A DNA stretch of 9,286 nt from Bacillota bacterium (GCA_023395575.1 JAEWZA010000504.1:1-9286), one strand, 5' to 3'. Counted from the first letter of the stretch, positions 1 through 6,600 are shown. Notes: generated from the sequence alone by a model not told the origin. Numbers and translations: made by a program.

Positions 1-165
1 GCACAGGTAGTAGCAAGGGATTTGCGTGGGGGTGCTGCATTGATTTTGGCTGGTTTGGCTGCGCATGGTGAAACTGTTATTACTGGTCTTGAACACATTG
101 ACAGAGGCTATTACAAGGTTGAAGAAAAACTGTCTGAAATTGGGGCAGAGATAACAAGGATATAG
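1..165 (+). CDS. murA: UDP-N-acetylglucosamine 1-carboxyvinyltransferase (MurA), C-terminal fragment
   Basis: This is the last 54 codons of MurA; the start lies before the window. MurA transfers enolpyruvate from PEP to UDP-GlcNAc, the first committed step of cytoplasmic peptidoglycan precursor synthesis. Frame 1 is open from base 1 to a TAG at 163-165. It carries the family's C-terminal hallmark DLRGGAALILAGLAAHG, then TVITGLEHIDRGYY and a short terminal helix ending EIGAEITRI. The DLRGGAAL segment belongs to the conserved C-terminal part of the EPSP-synthase-like fold; the catalytic Cys loop is upstream and not visible. Only 6 nt separate its stop from ftsQ, and the ftsQ SD lies inside the last murA codons, so the two are probably co-transcribed and translationally linked. 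Many Firmicutes carry two murA paralogues, and the fragment does not show which one this is. Confidence 0.95.
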   Translation, partial: AQVVARDLRGGAALILAGLAAHGETVITGLEHIDRGYYKVEEKLSEIGAEITRI

Positions 166-171
166 ATACAA

Positions 172-1011
172 ATGAAAAAGACTTCAAATAATACCGTTTA
201 CAAAAAAACAAAAGATTTAAAAAGGAAGCGTGCGAGAGCAAGAAGAATCGGAAGGTTATTGCTCACTATTATTATTATCGTTGCTGCTATTATTTTTGCG
301 CGTTCATCTTTTTTTATAGTTGATGAAATTAAAGTAGTAGGTAATGAGAAGTATTCAACTAACGATATAATTTTTAGTACCGGGCTTATCACAGGACAAA
401 ATGTATTTAAAATGTTAGGAGAAAAACCAAAGAATTTAATATCCTTTAGATTTAACGATAGAGAACAAAATGTTTATGAGTCCATGCCATATGTCAAATC
501 TATTAGTGTCAGACCTTTATTACCTAAAGCAATAAGAATTAAAATTCAAGAGAGAACTCCTTATGCAATTCTAGATACTAGTGGGACAAGCGTATTGATT
601 GATAAGGAAGGATATGCTTTAGAAATTATTAAAAATCCTGAAATAAAAAAGAAATTTTTTAAAATAATAGGTACATCGGTGGATAGCTATAATTTAGGAC
701 AAGAGGTAAAATTTAAAGGAGAGTCTCCACTACAGTTAATAATACAATTTTGTGATATACTATTAAAAAGCGATAAAGCTTCAAATGTTAAGTTTTATGA
801 AAAACTTACATCCATTAAGGTTTCGGATATTAATAGTGTAACTGCTAACTTTGAAGGAAGAATAGATGCGGAATTCGGTGACTTAGATAATATTGAATAT
901 AATTTGAAAGTTTTTAAACAGATATTTACAAACAATATTACAAAAAATCAGAAAGGTACATTAGTTTTTTCATCTGGTAGTGAACATCCATATTTTGTAC
1001 CAAAGGATTAA
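172..1011 (+). CDS. ftsQ: Cell division protein FtsQ/DivIB
   Basis: A bitopic divisome protein of 279 aa, the usual size for the family. It scaffolds FtsL/DivIC and the septal peptidoglycan synthases at the division site. The layout is typical. A very basic cytoplasmic N-terminus (KR-rich, residues 1-27) is followed by one membrane segment (about 28-45, LLLTIIIIVAAIIF). Next comes an extracytoplasmic POTRA domain (about 48-126) opening with FFIVDEIKVVGNEKYS and closing with LLPKAIRIKIQERTPYA, and then the FtsQ/DivIB beta domain (about 127-260). The conserved VLIDKEGYAL lies at 141-150. The ATG at 172 has an AAGGA SD 11 nt upstream, inside the end of murA. The next gene, sbp, follows after 54 nt. 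The DivIB/FtsQ assignment rests on architecture and motifs; overall sequence conservation in this family is always low. Confidence 0.92.
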   Translation: MKKTSNNTVYKKTKDLKRKRARARRIGRLLLTIIIIVAAIIFARSSFFIVDEIKVVGNEKYSTNDIIFSTGLITGQNVFKMLGEKPKNLISFRFNDREQNVYESMPYVKSISVRPLLPKAIRIKIQERTPYAILDTSGTSVLIDKEGYALEIIKNPEIKKKFFKIIGTSVDSYNLGQEVKFKGESPLQLIIQFCDILLKSDKASNVKFYEKLTSIKVSDINSVTANFEGRIDAEFGDLDNIEYNLKVFKQIFTNNITKNQKGTLVFSSGSEHPYFVPKD

Positions 1012-1065
1012 AGTAAATATAAGTTAATATGCATTAGATGATGCGATATATGAAAGGAAGATATT

Positions 1066-1428
1066 ATGATACCAATTTTAGGATTAATTGCAGGGATTTT
1101 AATAGGTATGTTTATACCAATAACTATTCCATCAGAGTATTTTACATACGTTGCAGTTGCAATACTTGCAGCCTTGGACTCTGTTTTTGGTGGTTTAGTA
1201 GCAACAATAAATAAAAAGTTTGATATGAGAATATTTCTGTCAGGATTTTTTGGAAATGCTCTTTTAGCTGCTATTCTGGCTTATATCGGCGATAAACTAG
1301 GACTTCAGATATACCTTGCTGCCATATTTGCATTCGGTAATAGATTGTTTTTAAACTTTGCATTAATTAGAAGATTTGTATTGAATAAGTTCTTCAAAAA
1401 AGATAATATAATTAAAGAAGAAATGTAA
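1066..1428 (+). CDS. sbp: Small basic protein Sbp (DUF1290 family membrane protein)
   Basis: A 120-aa integral membrane protein of the DUF1290 or 'small basic protein' family, found in Firmicutes division clusters between divIB and ftsA. Its biochemical role is not established. Three or four hydrophobic segments are visible: residues 3-20 (ILGLIAGILIGMFIPITI), about 26-48, about 58-75, and about 80-100 (IYLAAIFAFGNRLFLNFALI). Conserved-looking features are the early PSEYFTY, ALDSVFGG at 36-43, and the positively charged tail from RRFVLNKFFKK. The ATG has an AAAGGAAG SD with 5-nt spacing. The following ftsA starts 47 nt downstream. In many relatives DUF881 proteins (YlxW/YlxX type) accompany this gene; none is present here. 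Family assignment is strong and function is unknown. Confidence 0.88.
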   Translation: MIPILGLIAGILIGMFIPITIPSEYFTYVAVAILAALDSVFGGLVATINKKFDMRIFLSGFFGNALLAAILAYIGDKLGLQIYLAAIFAFGNRLFLNFALIRRFVLNKFFKKDNIIKEEM

Positions 1429-1475
1429 CGAGGCTTTTGAAGGGTATTTGGTAAGAATATTAGGGGGTCAGTTTT

Positions 1476-2711
1476 GTGTCTGATATTATTGTAGGGATAG
1501 ATATAGGTACTTCAAAAGTAAGTACTGTTATTGGTAAGGTTGACAGAGAGAGAGAAGTTGAAATTTTAGGTAAGGGTATAGCCTCTTGTACTGGAGTCAA
1601 GAAGGGAATAATTATCGACATTGATGCTACATCTGATTCCATTCGGAATTCAGTCAGAATTGCTGAAACACAATCTGAGGTAAAAGTTATTTCAGCATAT
1701 ATAAATATTTCAGGCCTACATAGTAATATAATCAAGCATAGAAATTTTACTAATGTTGTTGGCAGCAATAAAGAAATAACAAAAGAGGATGTACAGAAGC
1801 TCATTTATTCTGCTGGAACATTACCTATAGCAGCAGATTGTGAAGTTATAGATGTTGTACCTAGTCAATTTATTGTAGATGGATACGATGGAATAATTGA
1901 TCCTGTTGGTATGAAAGGTTCTATGCTAGAAGGTGACTTTGATGTAGTAATAGGAAAAATAATATCCGTTCAAAATATAATCAGAAGTGTTGAAAAAGCT
2001 GGGATCAAAGTTGATGGACTTATAGCTGAAGGCTTTGCAGCCGGAGAATGTATTCTGATGCCAGATGAAAAGGACATGGGAGTTATATTGGTTGATATAG
2101 GTGGTGGAACTACAGAAGTAAGTGTATTCAAAAACGAAAAGTTGGTAATGAATCACTGTTTTGCTGTTGGAGGCGATCATATTTCCAATGATCTGTCTAT
2201 AGCCTTAAAAATGTCTTATGCAGAGTCTGAAAGAATAAAGAAGCAGTTTCAGTTGGCATCAACCAACCTAATAAAAAATGACCAAGAGATATCTGTTAAT
2301 GACATTAGTGAGAGTTTCAAGAAAAGTATAATGGTATCTGATGCCATAGAAGTAATAGAGGCAAGGGTTTGTGAAATTTTTAGCCTTTGCCATGATATGA
2401 TTGAGAAAAATTGTCCGGGAAGCTATGGGGCTGGTGTTGTATTGTCAGGTAATGGTATTGCTGCATTAGATGGCGCATCTCAGCTTGCAAATGAGATTTT
2501 TCAATTACCTGTTAGAGTTGCCGTTCCAAAGCTTAAAGATATTACTTCTTTGGAATATTGTACTGCAGCAGGAATAGTTAAGTTTATTGCAAAACAAGAA
2601 AAGGATGCAAGCACTATAAGTAAAAAAAATATTCCTGAAACAAATAAGAAGACTAAAAATAATAGTTTTCTCAAAAAATTGTTTATTTCGCTCAAAGAAT
2701 TATTTTTTTAG
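1476..2711 (+). CDS. ftsA: Cell division protein FtsA
   Basis: An actin-like ATPase of 411 aa that tethers FtsZ filaments to the membrane and recruits later divisome proteins. Motifs in order are phosphate-1 IVGIDIGTSKVSTVIG (5-20), the 1C/SHS2 subdomain (about 84-165), phosphate-2 VILVDIGGGTTEVSVF (203-218), and an adenosine-binding segment VVLSGNGIAALDG (321-333). The last three residues of that core are less glycine-rich than usual. The C-terminus SFLKKLFISLKELFF (397-411) is an amphipathic helix of the membrane-targeting type, reached through a polar Lys/Asn-rich linker (about 373-396). The start is GTG, chosen because GGGGG (1463-1467) lies 8 nt upstream and the protein then begins MSDIIVGIDIGTS, as family members do. 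It follows sbp by 47 nt and precedes ftsZ by 141 nt. Confidence 0.96.
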   Translation: MSDIIVGIDIGTSKVSTVIGKVDREREVEILGKGIASCTGVKKGIIIDIDATSDSIRNSVRIAETQSEVKVISAYINISGLHSNIIKHRNFTNVVGSNKEITKEDVQKLIYSAGTLPIAADCEVIDVVPSQFIVDGYDGIIDPVGMKGSMLEGDFDVVIGKIISVQNIIRSVEKAGIKVDGLIAEGFAAGECILMPDEKDMGVILVDIGGGTTEVSVFKNEKLVMNHCFAVGGDHISNDLSIALKMSYAESERIKKQFQLASTNLIKNDQEISVNDISESFKKSIMVSDAIEVIEARVCEIFSLCHDMIEKNCPGSYGAGVVLSGNGIAALDGASQLANEIFQLPVRVAVPKLKDITSLEYCTAAGIVKFIAKQEKDASTISKKNIPETNKKTKNNSFLKKLFISLKELFF

Positions 2712-2727
2712 GCAATAAAATCTAAAC

Positions 2728-2756
2728 TTGCCTAATTTAAATTTATAATATATTAT
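2728..2756 (+). promoter_or_regulatory. Candidate SigA-type promoter for ftsZ
   Basis: TTGCCT (2728-2733) and TATTAT (2751-2756) are separated by exactly 17 bp and match the housekeeping consensus at 4/6 and 5/6 positions. The site lies in the 141-nt ftsA-ftsZ gap and would give a leader of roughly 90 nt. A second TATAAT at 2812-2817 has no convincing -35. Separate ftsZ promoters are known in other bacteria; use of this one is inferred. In such AT-rich DNA, chance matches are common. Confidence 0.4.
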
Positions 2757-2852
2757 TAATATGTATTTTTATAATTTTTTAGGTAACATGAAAGTGATAA
2801 TTTACAGTGTTTATAATAAAGTTTTATTACCAAAGCTAAAGGGGGATTTACT

Positions 2853-3980
2853 TTGCTAGATTTTGAAATTGATATGGATCATTTTGCCCAAATAAAGGTT
2901 GTTGGTTGTGGTGGTGGTGGAAACAACGCCGTTAACCGCATGATAGATGCAGGACTTAGGGGTGTTGATTTCATTGCTATAAATACAGATAAACAGGCTT
3001 TATTTTTATCGAAAGCCAATACAAAGATTCAAATAGGTGATAAGCTTACAAAGGGTCTTGGTGCAGGTGCTAATCCCGAAATTGGAGAAAAAGCTGCTAA
3101 TGAAAGTAGAGATGAAATCACTCAGGCCATAAAAGGTGCAGATATGGTGTTTGTTACTGCTGGAATGGGTGGTGGAACAGGAACAGGTGCAGCTCCTGTC
3201 GTTGCACAGATTGCTAGAGAAATGGGGATTTTGACAGTTGCTGTAGTTACAAAACCTTTTATATTTGAGAGCAGAACCCGTATGCAGCATGCAGAGAGAG
3301 GTATAGAAAACCTCAAGAATACTGTAGATTCCCTCGTTACTATTCCTAATGATAGATTGCTGCAAGTTGTAGAAAAGCGTACTACAATGGTAGAGGCATT
3401 TAAAATGGCTGATGATGTATTACGTCAAGGTGTACAAGGTATCTCTGACTTGATAGCTGTTCCGGGTTTGGTAAATTTGGACTTTGCTGACGTGAAGACA
3501 ATAATGCTTAGCTCAGGTTTGGCACATATGGGAGTGGGTAGAGCTTCAGGGGAAAACAGAGCTGAAGATGCAGCTAAGCTAGCTATTTCCAGTCCTCTAT
3601 TAGAAACATCAATTGAAGGTGCTAGGAGAGTGTTAGTTAATATTACAGGTGGACCTGATATGGGGCTATTTGAGGTTAATACTGCTGCTGAATTAGTGCA
3701 AAAGTCAGCTGATCCTGAGGCAAATATTATATTTGGTGCCGTTATTGATGAAACTATGACTGATGAATTGATGATAACTGTTATTGCAACTGGATTTGAG
3801 AGTGGACCAGTATTAAAGAAGTTTGATAAGCCTGCTGAAAAGCCTAAACAAGCTCCAACTCAAGCAACGCCTGAAAGCAGTTATTCTGGAAATGTTGCAG
3901 AGAAGAGCAATTCGAATGCTGTTTCACCTGATAATGAGCTTGATATACCTACCTTCTTAAGACGCAATAGATTTAAATAA
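2853..3980 (+). CDS. ftsZ: Cell division protein FtsZ
   Basis: The tubulin-like GTPase, 375 aa, that polymerises into the Z ring at midcell and at the asymmetric sporulation septum. Visible features are GCGGGGNNAVNRM near the N-terminus (18-30), the tubulin signature GGGTGTG (106-112), NTDKQAL (44-50), and the T7 loop NLDFADVK (208-215) that completes the GTPase site of the neighbouring subunit. A variable linker rich in Pro, Gln and Ser (about 325-362) leads to the C-terminal peptide DIPTFLRRNR (364-373), which binds FtsA and other membrane anchors. The start is TTG. It is preferred because GGGGG (2841-2845) sits 7 nt upstream and the resulting MLDFEIDMDHFAQIKV matches the beginning of Bacillus FtsZ as I recall it. 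The gene is followed by a strong terminator. Confidence 0.99.
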   Translation: MLDFEIDMDHFAQIKVVGCGGGGNNAVNRMIDAGLRGVDFIAINTDKQALFLSKANTKIQIGDKLTKGLGAGANPEIGEKAANESRDEITQAIKGADMVFVTAGMGGGTGTGAAPVVAQIAREMGILTVAVVTKPFIFESRTRMQHAERGIENLKNTVDSLVTIPNDRLLQVVEKRTTMVEAFKMADDVLRQGVQGISDLIAVPGLVNLDFADVKTIMLSSGLAHMGVGRASGENRAEDAAKLAISSPLLETSIEGARRVLVNITGGPDMGLFEVNTAAELVQKSADPEANIIFGAVIDETMTDELMITVIATGFESGPVLKKFDKPAEKPKQAPTQATPESSYSGNVAEKSNSNAVSPDNELDIPTFLRRNRFK

Positions 3981-4105
3981 TATTATTTTATGTCAAGAGC
4001 TATAGGCTAAAAGGAAATAATTTAAGAAATTTACAATTGGTAAATAAATATAAGCTATAAAGGTGGCTATATTTACAAACTGAATAAATGTTGTTTATAG
4101 AGTAT

Positions 4106-4146
4106 GGGACTTGTACAGAATTTAAATTCTGTTGAGTCCCTTTTTT
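4106..4146 (+). terminator. Intrinsic terminator after ftsZ
   Basis: GGGACT (4106-4111) pairs with AGTCCC (4135-4140). Inside it is a perfect 18-nt palindrome ACAGAATTTAAATTCTGT (4115-4132), and six T follow at once (4141-4146). The small bulge between the two helices is TGT on one side and TG on the other. It ends about 125 nt after the ftsZ stop and separates the division genes from the sporulation genes. Confidence 0.92.
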
Positions 4147-4729
4147 GTTGGAAAAAACTCATAACTTGACTGCTATTATCAGTCATAAATTGTTTTGAGT
4201 ATAGCCATAAACAAAATAGTTAATCTATTTGCACTGTTTAGTCACATGCAATGCTATTTTGTCATACGATATTTCTTTTTCTACATTTCATTTTGACAAA
4301 CTTCTGTTAGCACGCTAAGTATAATCTAAATATGTTAAACAAATGCTTTACATATGCAATACAGGAATACTGAATAAAAGTAAATAATTCAAATTTACCA
4401 GTTTAATTACTAGTGTTCAAACTTATAAAATGAAAAGTTAAATAACTTAATAAATTAAGTTGGTTCACATGAAATCAACAATAAAACATGCATAGACATT
4501 TCATCCGAAAATTGGGTTGGAAATAATTGCATGATTAGTTGGAAAAAAGCTTGCTGAATAAATGTGTTGAATAAATAATATATAGCTCATACTTGGGTCA
4601 ATTATAGCTTGATGAAATAGAAGCACAAAGATAATGTTTGCAAGCATAAAATTAGAAAAGTTTGAATAATAGTAATATAGTAACTAAAGTATTGTACAAT
4701 CTATATTTACAATTTGCGGGGTATGCACA
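4147..4729 (+). other. Gene-free region between the ftsZ terminator and spoIIGA
   Basis: No open frame with an SD and recognisable product was found here. In Bacillus a protease gene lies between ftsZ and spoIIGA; nothing comparable is seen. Besides the 21-bp-spacer promoter described separately, the region holds three small dyads: TGACTG/CAGTCA (4167-4172, 4180-4185), TTAGC/GCTAA (4307-4318) and AACTTAAT-AA-ATTAAGTT (4444-4461). There is also a 7-bp pair ATGAAAT/ATTTCAT (4469-4475, 4498-4504). CTGAATAAATGT at 4554-4565 repeats a sequence at 4080-4091. Nearer the gene, TTGAAT (4662-4667) and TAAAGT (4685-4690) form a weak 17-bp-spaced SigA-like pair. Confidence 0.6.
4258..4325 (+). promoter_or_regulatory. 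Candidate Spo0A-controlled promoter with 21-bp spacer (spoIIG type)
   Basis: A perfect -35 TTGACA (4293-4298) and a perfect -10 TATAAT (4320-4325) are separated by 21 bp instead of 17. The B. subtilis spoIIG promoter is known for consensus-like SigA elements with an overlong (22 bp) spacer that needs Spo0A~P. Overlapping the -35 is TTTGACAAA (4292-4300), whose reverse complement TTTGTCAAA fits the Spo0A box TTTGTCRAA. A second box-like TTTGTCATA (8 of 9) lies at 4258-4266, about 26 nt further upstream. The spacer contains a dyad TTAGC-AC-GCTAA (4307-4318), so a MerR-type activator, which also works on overlong spacers, is an alternative. The start would be near 4332, leaving a leader of about 400 nt before spoIIGA. 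Confidence 0.5.
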
Positions 4730-5641
4730 GTGGGGACTTATTTGGAGGTTTATTGGGATGTTCTTGTATTAGAAAATTTTGTTATAAATTTTCTAATACT
4801 ATTGGTAACGGCAAAACTAACAAGGCTAAGGGTGAGCACCTTACGTTTATTAGCTGGGTCTATTATAGGAGCTCTATATGTTGGGTTTATAATTCTACAG
4901 CCAGACTTAAAAATATACTACACGACAATAGCTAAAATACTGCTCTCTTTGTTTATAGTAGCTGTTACCTTTTCGCCACGTAAGGTGTTGCAGTTTATTA
5001 GAACATTAGCTATATTCTATATTTCAACGTTTATTTTTGCAGGAGCTGCATTTGCATTTCTGTTTTTCAGTCATCAAGGTGGCTTTGTGAGAAATGGAAT
5101 TGTATGCGTTTTTGGACAATCGCAATGGAGTATGCTAGTATTTTCGCTTATTACAGTTGGAATAATAATAAAGATATTTTTGGAGGTTATTCAGAGCAGA
5201 CTAACAAAGGAAAATTTGTTAGTGACTGTAAAAATATCCTTTGATAATAGAGCAATTGATTTATCAGCATTAATAGATACTGGAAATTCATTGAAGGACC
5301 CTCTTACTAATATACCTGTTATGGTGGTTGAATTTAAAGCGCTAAAAGAGCTTTTGCCACAAGAAATTAAGAGTATATTTGATGGGGCTCAAGAAGATGA
5401 TTTGAATTATGTAACAACAATTATAGCTAAGTCAAAATGGTTTTCGAGATTTAGGCTAATTCCTTTTTGTTCACTGGGAAAGGAAAATGGTATGCTAATT
5501 GGTTTTAAGCCAGATTTTATAGAGATAGGTGGCGAGGACGATAAAAGAGGCATAAAAAATGTCATTGTAGGAATATACAACAGGTCATTGTCAAGAAATG
5601 ATAAATATAAGGCGTTGCTTGGTCCGGAGCTTGTTGCATGA
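4730..5641 (+). CDS. spoIIGA: Sporulation sigma-E factor-processing peptidase SpoIIGA
   Basis: A 303-aa membrane-embedded aspartic protease that removes the pro-sequence from pro-SigE in the mother cell, in response to a forespore signal (SpoIIR in known systems). The N-terminal half holds about five hydrophobic segments: near residues 11-27, 40-56, 64-80, 91-113 and 134-150. The C-terminal cytosolic half carries LSALIDTGNSLKDPLT (178-193), the aspartic-protease signature, with Asp183 in DTGNSL as the predicted catalytic residue. A second conserved stretch is FRLIPFCSLGKENGMLIGFKP (within 241-261). The start is GTG, preceded by GCGGGG with 8-nt spacing. The product then begins MGTYLEVYWDVLVLENFVIN, aligning with the start of known SpoIIGA. 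It precedes its substrate sigE by 93 nt, and the shared operon is expected. A 10-bp palindrome GACATATGTC overlaps the stop. Confidence 0.95.
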   Translation: MGTYLEVYWDVLVLENFVINFLILLVTAKLTRLRVSTLRLLAGSIIGALYVGFIILQPDLKIYYTTIAKILLSLFIVAVTFSPRKVLQFIRTLAIFYISTFIFAGAAFAFLFFSHQGGFVRNGIVCVFGQSQWSMLVFSLITVGIIIKIFLEVIQSRLTKENLLVTVKISFDNRAIDLSALIDTGNSLKDPLTNIPVMVVEFKALKELLPQEIKSIFDGAQEDDLNYVTTIIAKSKWFSRFRLIPFCSLGKENGMLIGFKPDFIEIGGEDDKRGIKNVIVGIYNRSLSRNDKYKALLGPELVA

Positions 5642-5734
5642 CATATGTCAATTTGAAGGCAGTAGGATATATGTACAGTGGAGATTTTTAACACAGAATA
5701 CTTATAAGTTCAAAATTTGAAGGGGGAACAGGAA

Positions 5735-6466
5735 ATGAAATTTTTAGTTAAGATAAAGATGTTTATTCTTATTAAGTATGAGAATATTTTGAGGAAATTT
5801 AAACTAGGAGGTTTTTTTCCGGTTCACTATATTGGAGGAAGTGAGGCATTACCACCTCCATTGACCTTGGATGAAGAAACCTACTTGTTGCAAAAGCTTG
5901 AACAGAGTGATTATGCTGTTAAAAGTATACTTATAGAAAGAAATCTAAGATTAGTAGTATATATCGCAAGAAAATTTGAAAATACAGGTGTAGGTGTTGA
6001 AGATTTGGTATCTATTGGAACTATAGGTTTAATTAAAGCAATAAATACTTTTAATCCTTCAAAAAATATTAAACTTGCAACTTATGCATCAAGATGTATT
6101 GAAAATGAAATACTAATGTACTTGAGGAGAAATAATAGAGTTAAGTCTGAAATATCAATTGACGAGCCTTTAAATATTGACTGGGATGGAAATGAATTGC
6201 TTTTGTCAGATATTTTAGGTACTGACAATGATCTTATTCATAGAAGCCTCGAAGAAGAGGTTGATAAAGAATTACTGAATATGGCAATGAAAAAATTGTC
6301 ATCAAGAGAGAAAAGGATAATGGAGTTGCGGTTTGGGCTTTCTAATGAGGTGGAAAAGACTCAGAAAGAGGTGGCAGATATGCTGGGAATATCACAATCT
6401 TACATATCAAGATTAGAAAAAAGGATAATTAGCAGGTTAAAAAAGGAAATCAGTAGAATGACTTAA
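5735..6466 (+). CDS. sigE: RNA polymerase sporulation sigma factor SigE (pro-SigE)
   Basis: The early mother-cell sigma factor, 243 aa, made as an inactive membrane-associated precursor. Residues 1 to about 30 (MKFLVKIKMFILIKYENIL...) form a basic, hydrophobic pro-sequence. SpoIIGA should cut just before HYIGGSEALPPPL (31-43), by analogy with the B. subtilis YYIGGSEALPPPL junction. Region 2 runs from about 64 to 137: ILIERNLRLVVYIARKFENT, then KLATYASRCIENEILMYLRR. Region 4 occupies about 185-238, with the helix-turn-helix TQKEVADMLGISQSYISRLE (209-228). I chose ATG 5735, with AAGGGGG (5720-5726) upstream, over the in-frame TTG at 5717 because that TTG overlaps the SD itself. There is no terminator before sigG, so read-through is likely. 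Confidence 0.97.
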   Translation: MKFLVKIKMFILIKYENILRKFKLGGFFPVHYIGGSEALPPPLTLDEETYLLQKLEQSDYAVKSILIERNLRLVVYIARKFENTGVGVEDLVSIGTIGLIKAINTFNPSKNIKLATYASRCIENEILMYLRRNNRVKSEISIDEPLNIDWDGNELLLSDILGTDNDLIHRSLEEEVDKELLNMAMKKLSSREKRIMELRFGLSNEVEKTQKEVADMLGISQSYISRLEKRIISRLKKEISRMT

Positions 6467-6534
6467 ATATCTGGTGTAGGCTTAAAATGCTGGTTTGTCA
6501 AGGTGTTTGAGAAAAATATTTAATTGATTTATCG

Positions 6535-6562
6535 GTATAAAATAAACCTCTAGGGCAATAAT
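6535..6562 (+). promoter_or_regulatory. Predicted SigF-dependent promoter of sigG
   Basis: GTATA (6535-6539) and GGGCAATAAT (6553-6562) lie 14 nt apart, counted to the GG at 6554. They fit the SigF consensus as I know it: GYATA, then GGNNANAHT. Every fixed position of the -10 is met: GG at 6554-6555, A at 6558, A at 6560 and T at 6562. In B. subtilis sigG is first transcribed by SigF and later by SigG itself, whose -35 preference (GYATR) is compatible with this site. Transcription should begin near 6568-6570, about 30 nt before the ATG. Confidence 0.8.
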
Positions 6563-6600
6563 GATATTACATAGTTATTATAGCTCGGGAGGTTTTTATA
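6536..6600 (+). promoter_or_regulatory. Long hairpin masking the sigG ribosome binding site
   Basis: Read as RNA, this 65-nt stretch folds into one hairpin of 25 pairs, 4 of them G-U. TATAA (6536-6540) pairs with TTATA (6596-6600), and a 3-nt bulge (6541-6543) follows. AAACCTC (6544-6550) pairs with GAGGTTT (6589-6595). TAGGGC (6551-6556) faces GCTCGG (6583-6588) with one mismatch, and AATAATGAT (6558-6566 side) faces GTTATTAT (6574-6581). The loop is 6566-6573. The sigG SD GGGAGG (6587-6592) and the A of its ATG are on the 3' arm. The 5' arm lies upstream of the SigF start site, so only read-through RNA from spoIIGA-sigE can form it. T-run 6593-6597 directly after the G-rich arm may also let it act as a weak terminator. 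Confidence 0.85.

Noticed and set aside
1460..1804. Minus-strand open frame of 114 codons over the ftsA start
   Set aside because: It is antisense to ftsA, has no SD, and gives no recognisable product.
3006..3365. Minus-strand open frame of 119 codons inside ftsZ
   Set aside because: It is antisense to the most conserved part of ftsZ; the Cys/Ser-rich product is what an antisense reading of Gly/Ala-rich FtsZ gives.
4714..4935. Open frame of 73 codons overlapping the start of spoIIGA
   Set aside because: It is a shifted-frame shadow of spoIIGA, with no SD of its own and low-complexity composition.
5717..5734. TTG start for sigE adding six residues
   Set aside because: The TTG overlaps the AAGGGGG SD that serves ATG 5735, and the extension (MKGEQE) is not like known pro-SigE N-termini.
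6494..6502. TTTGTCAAG as a Spo0A box before sigG
   Set aside because: It is a single imperfect site with no nearby SigA promoter; SigF control explains the gap better.
6561..6599. ATG start for sigG adding 13 residues
   Set aside because: No SD precedes it, it lies within the predicted SigF -10 element, and the protein from ATG 6600 starts as SigG proteins do.
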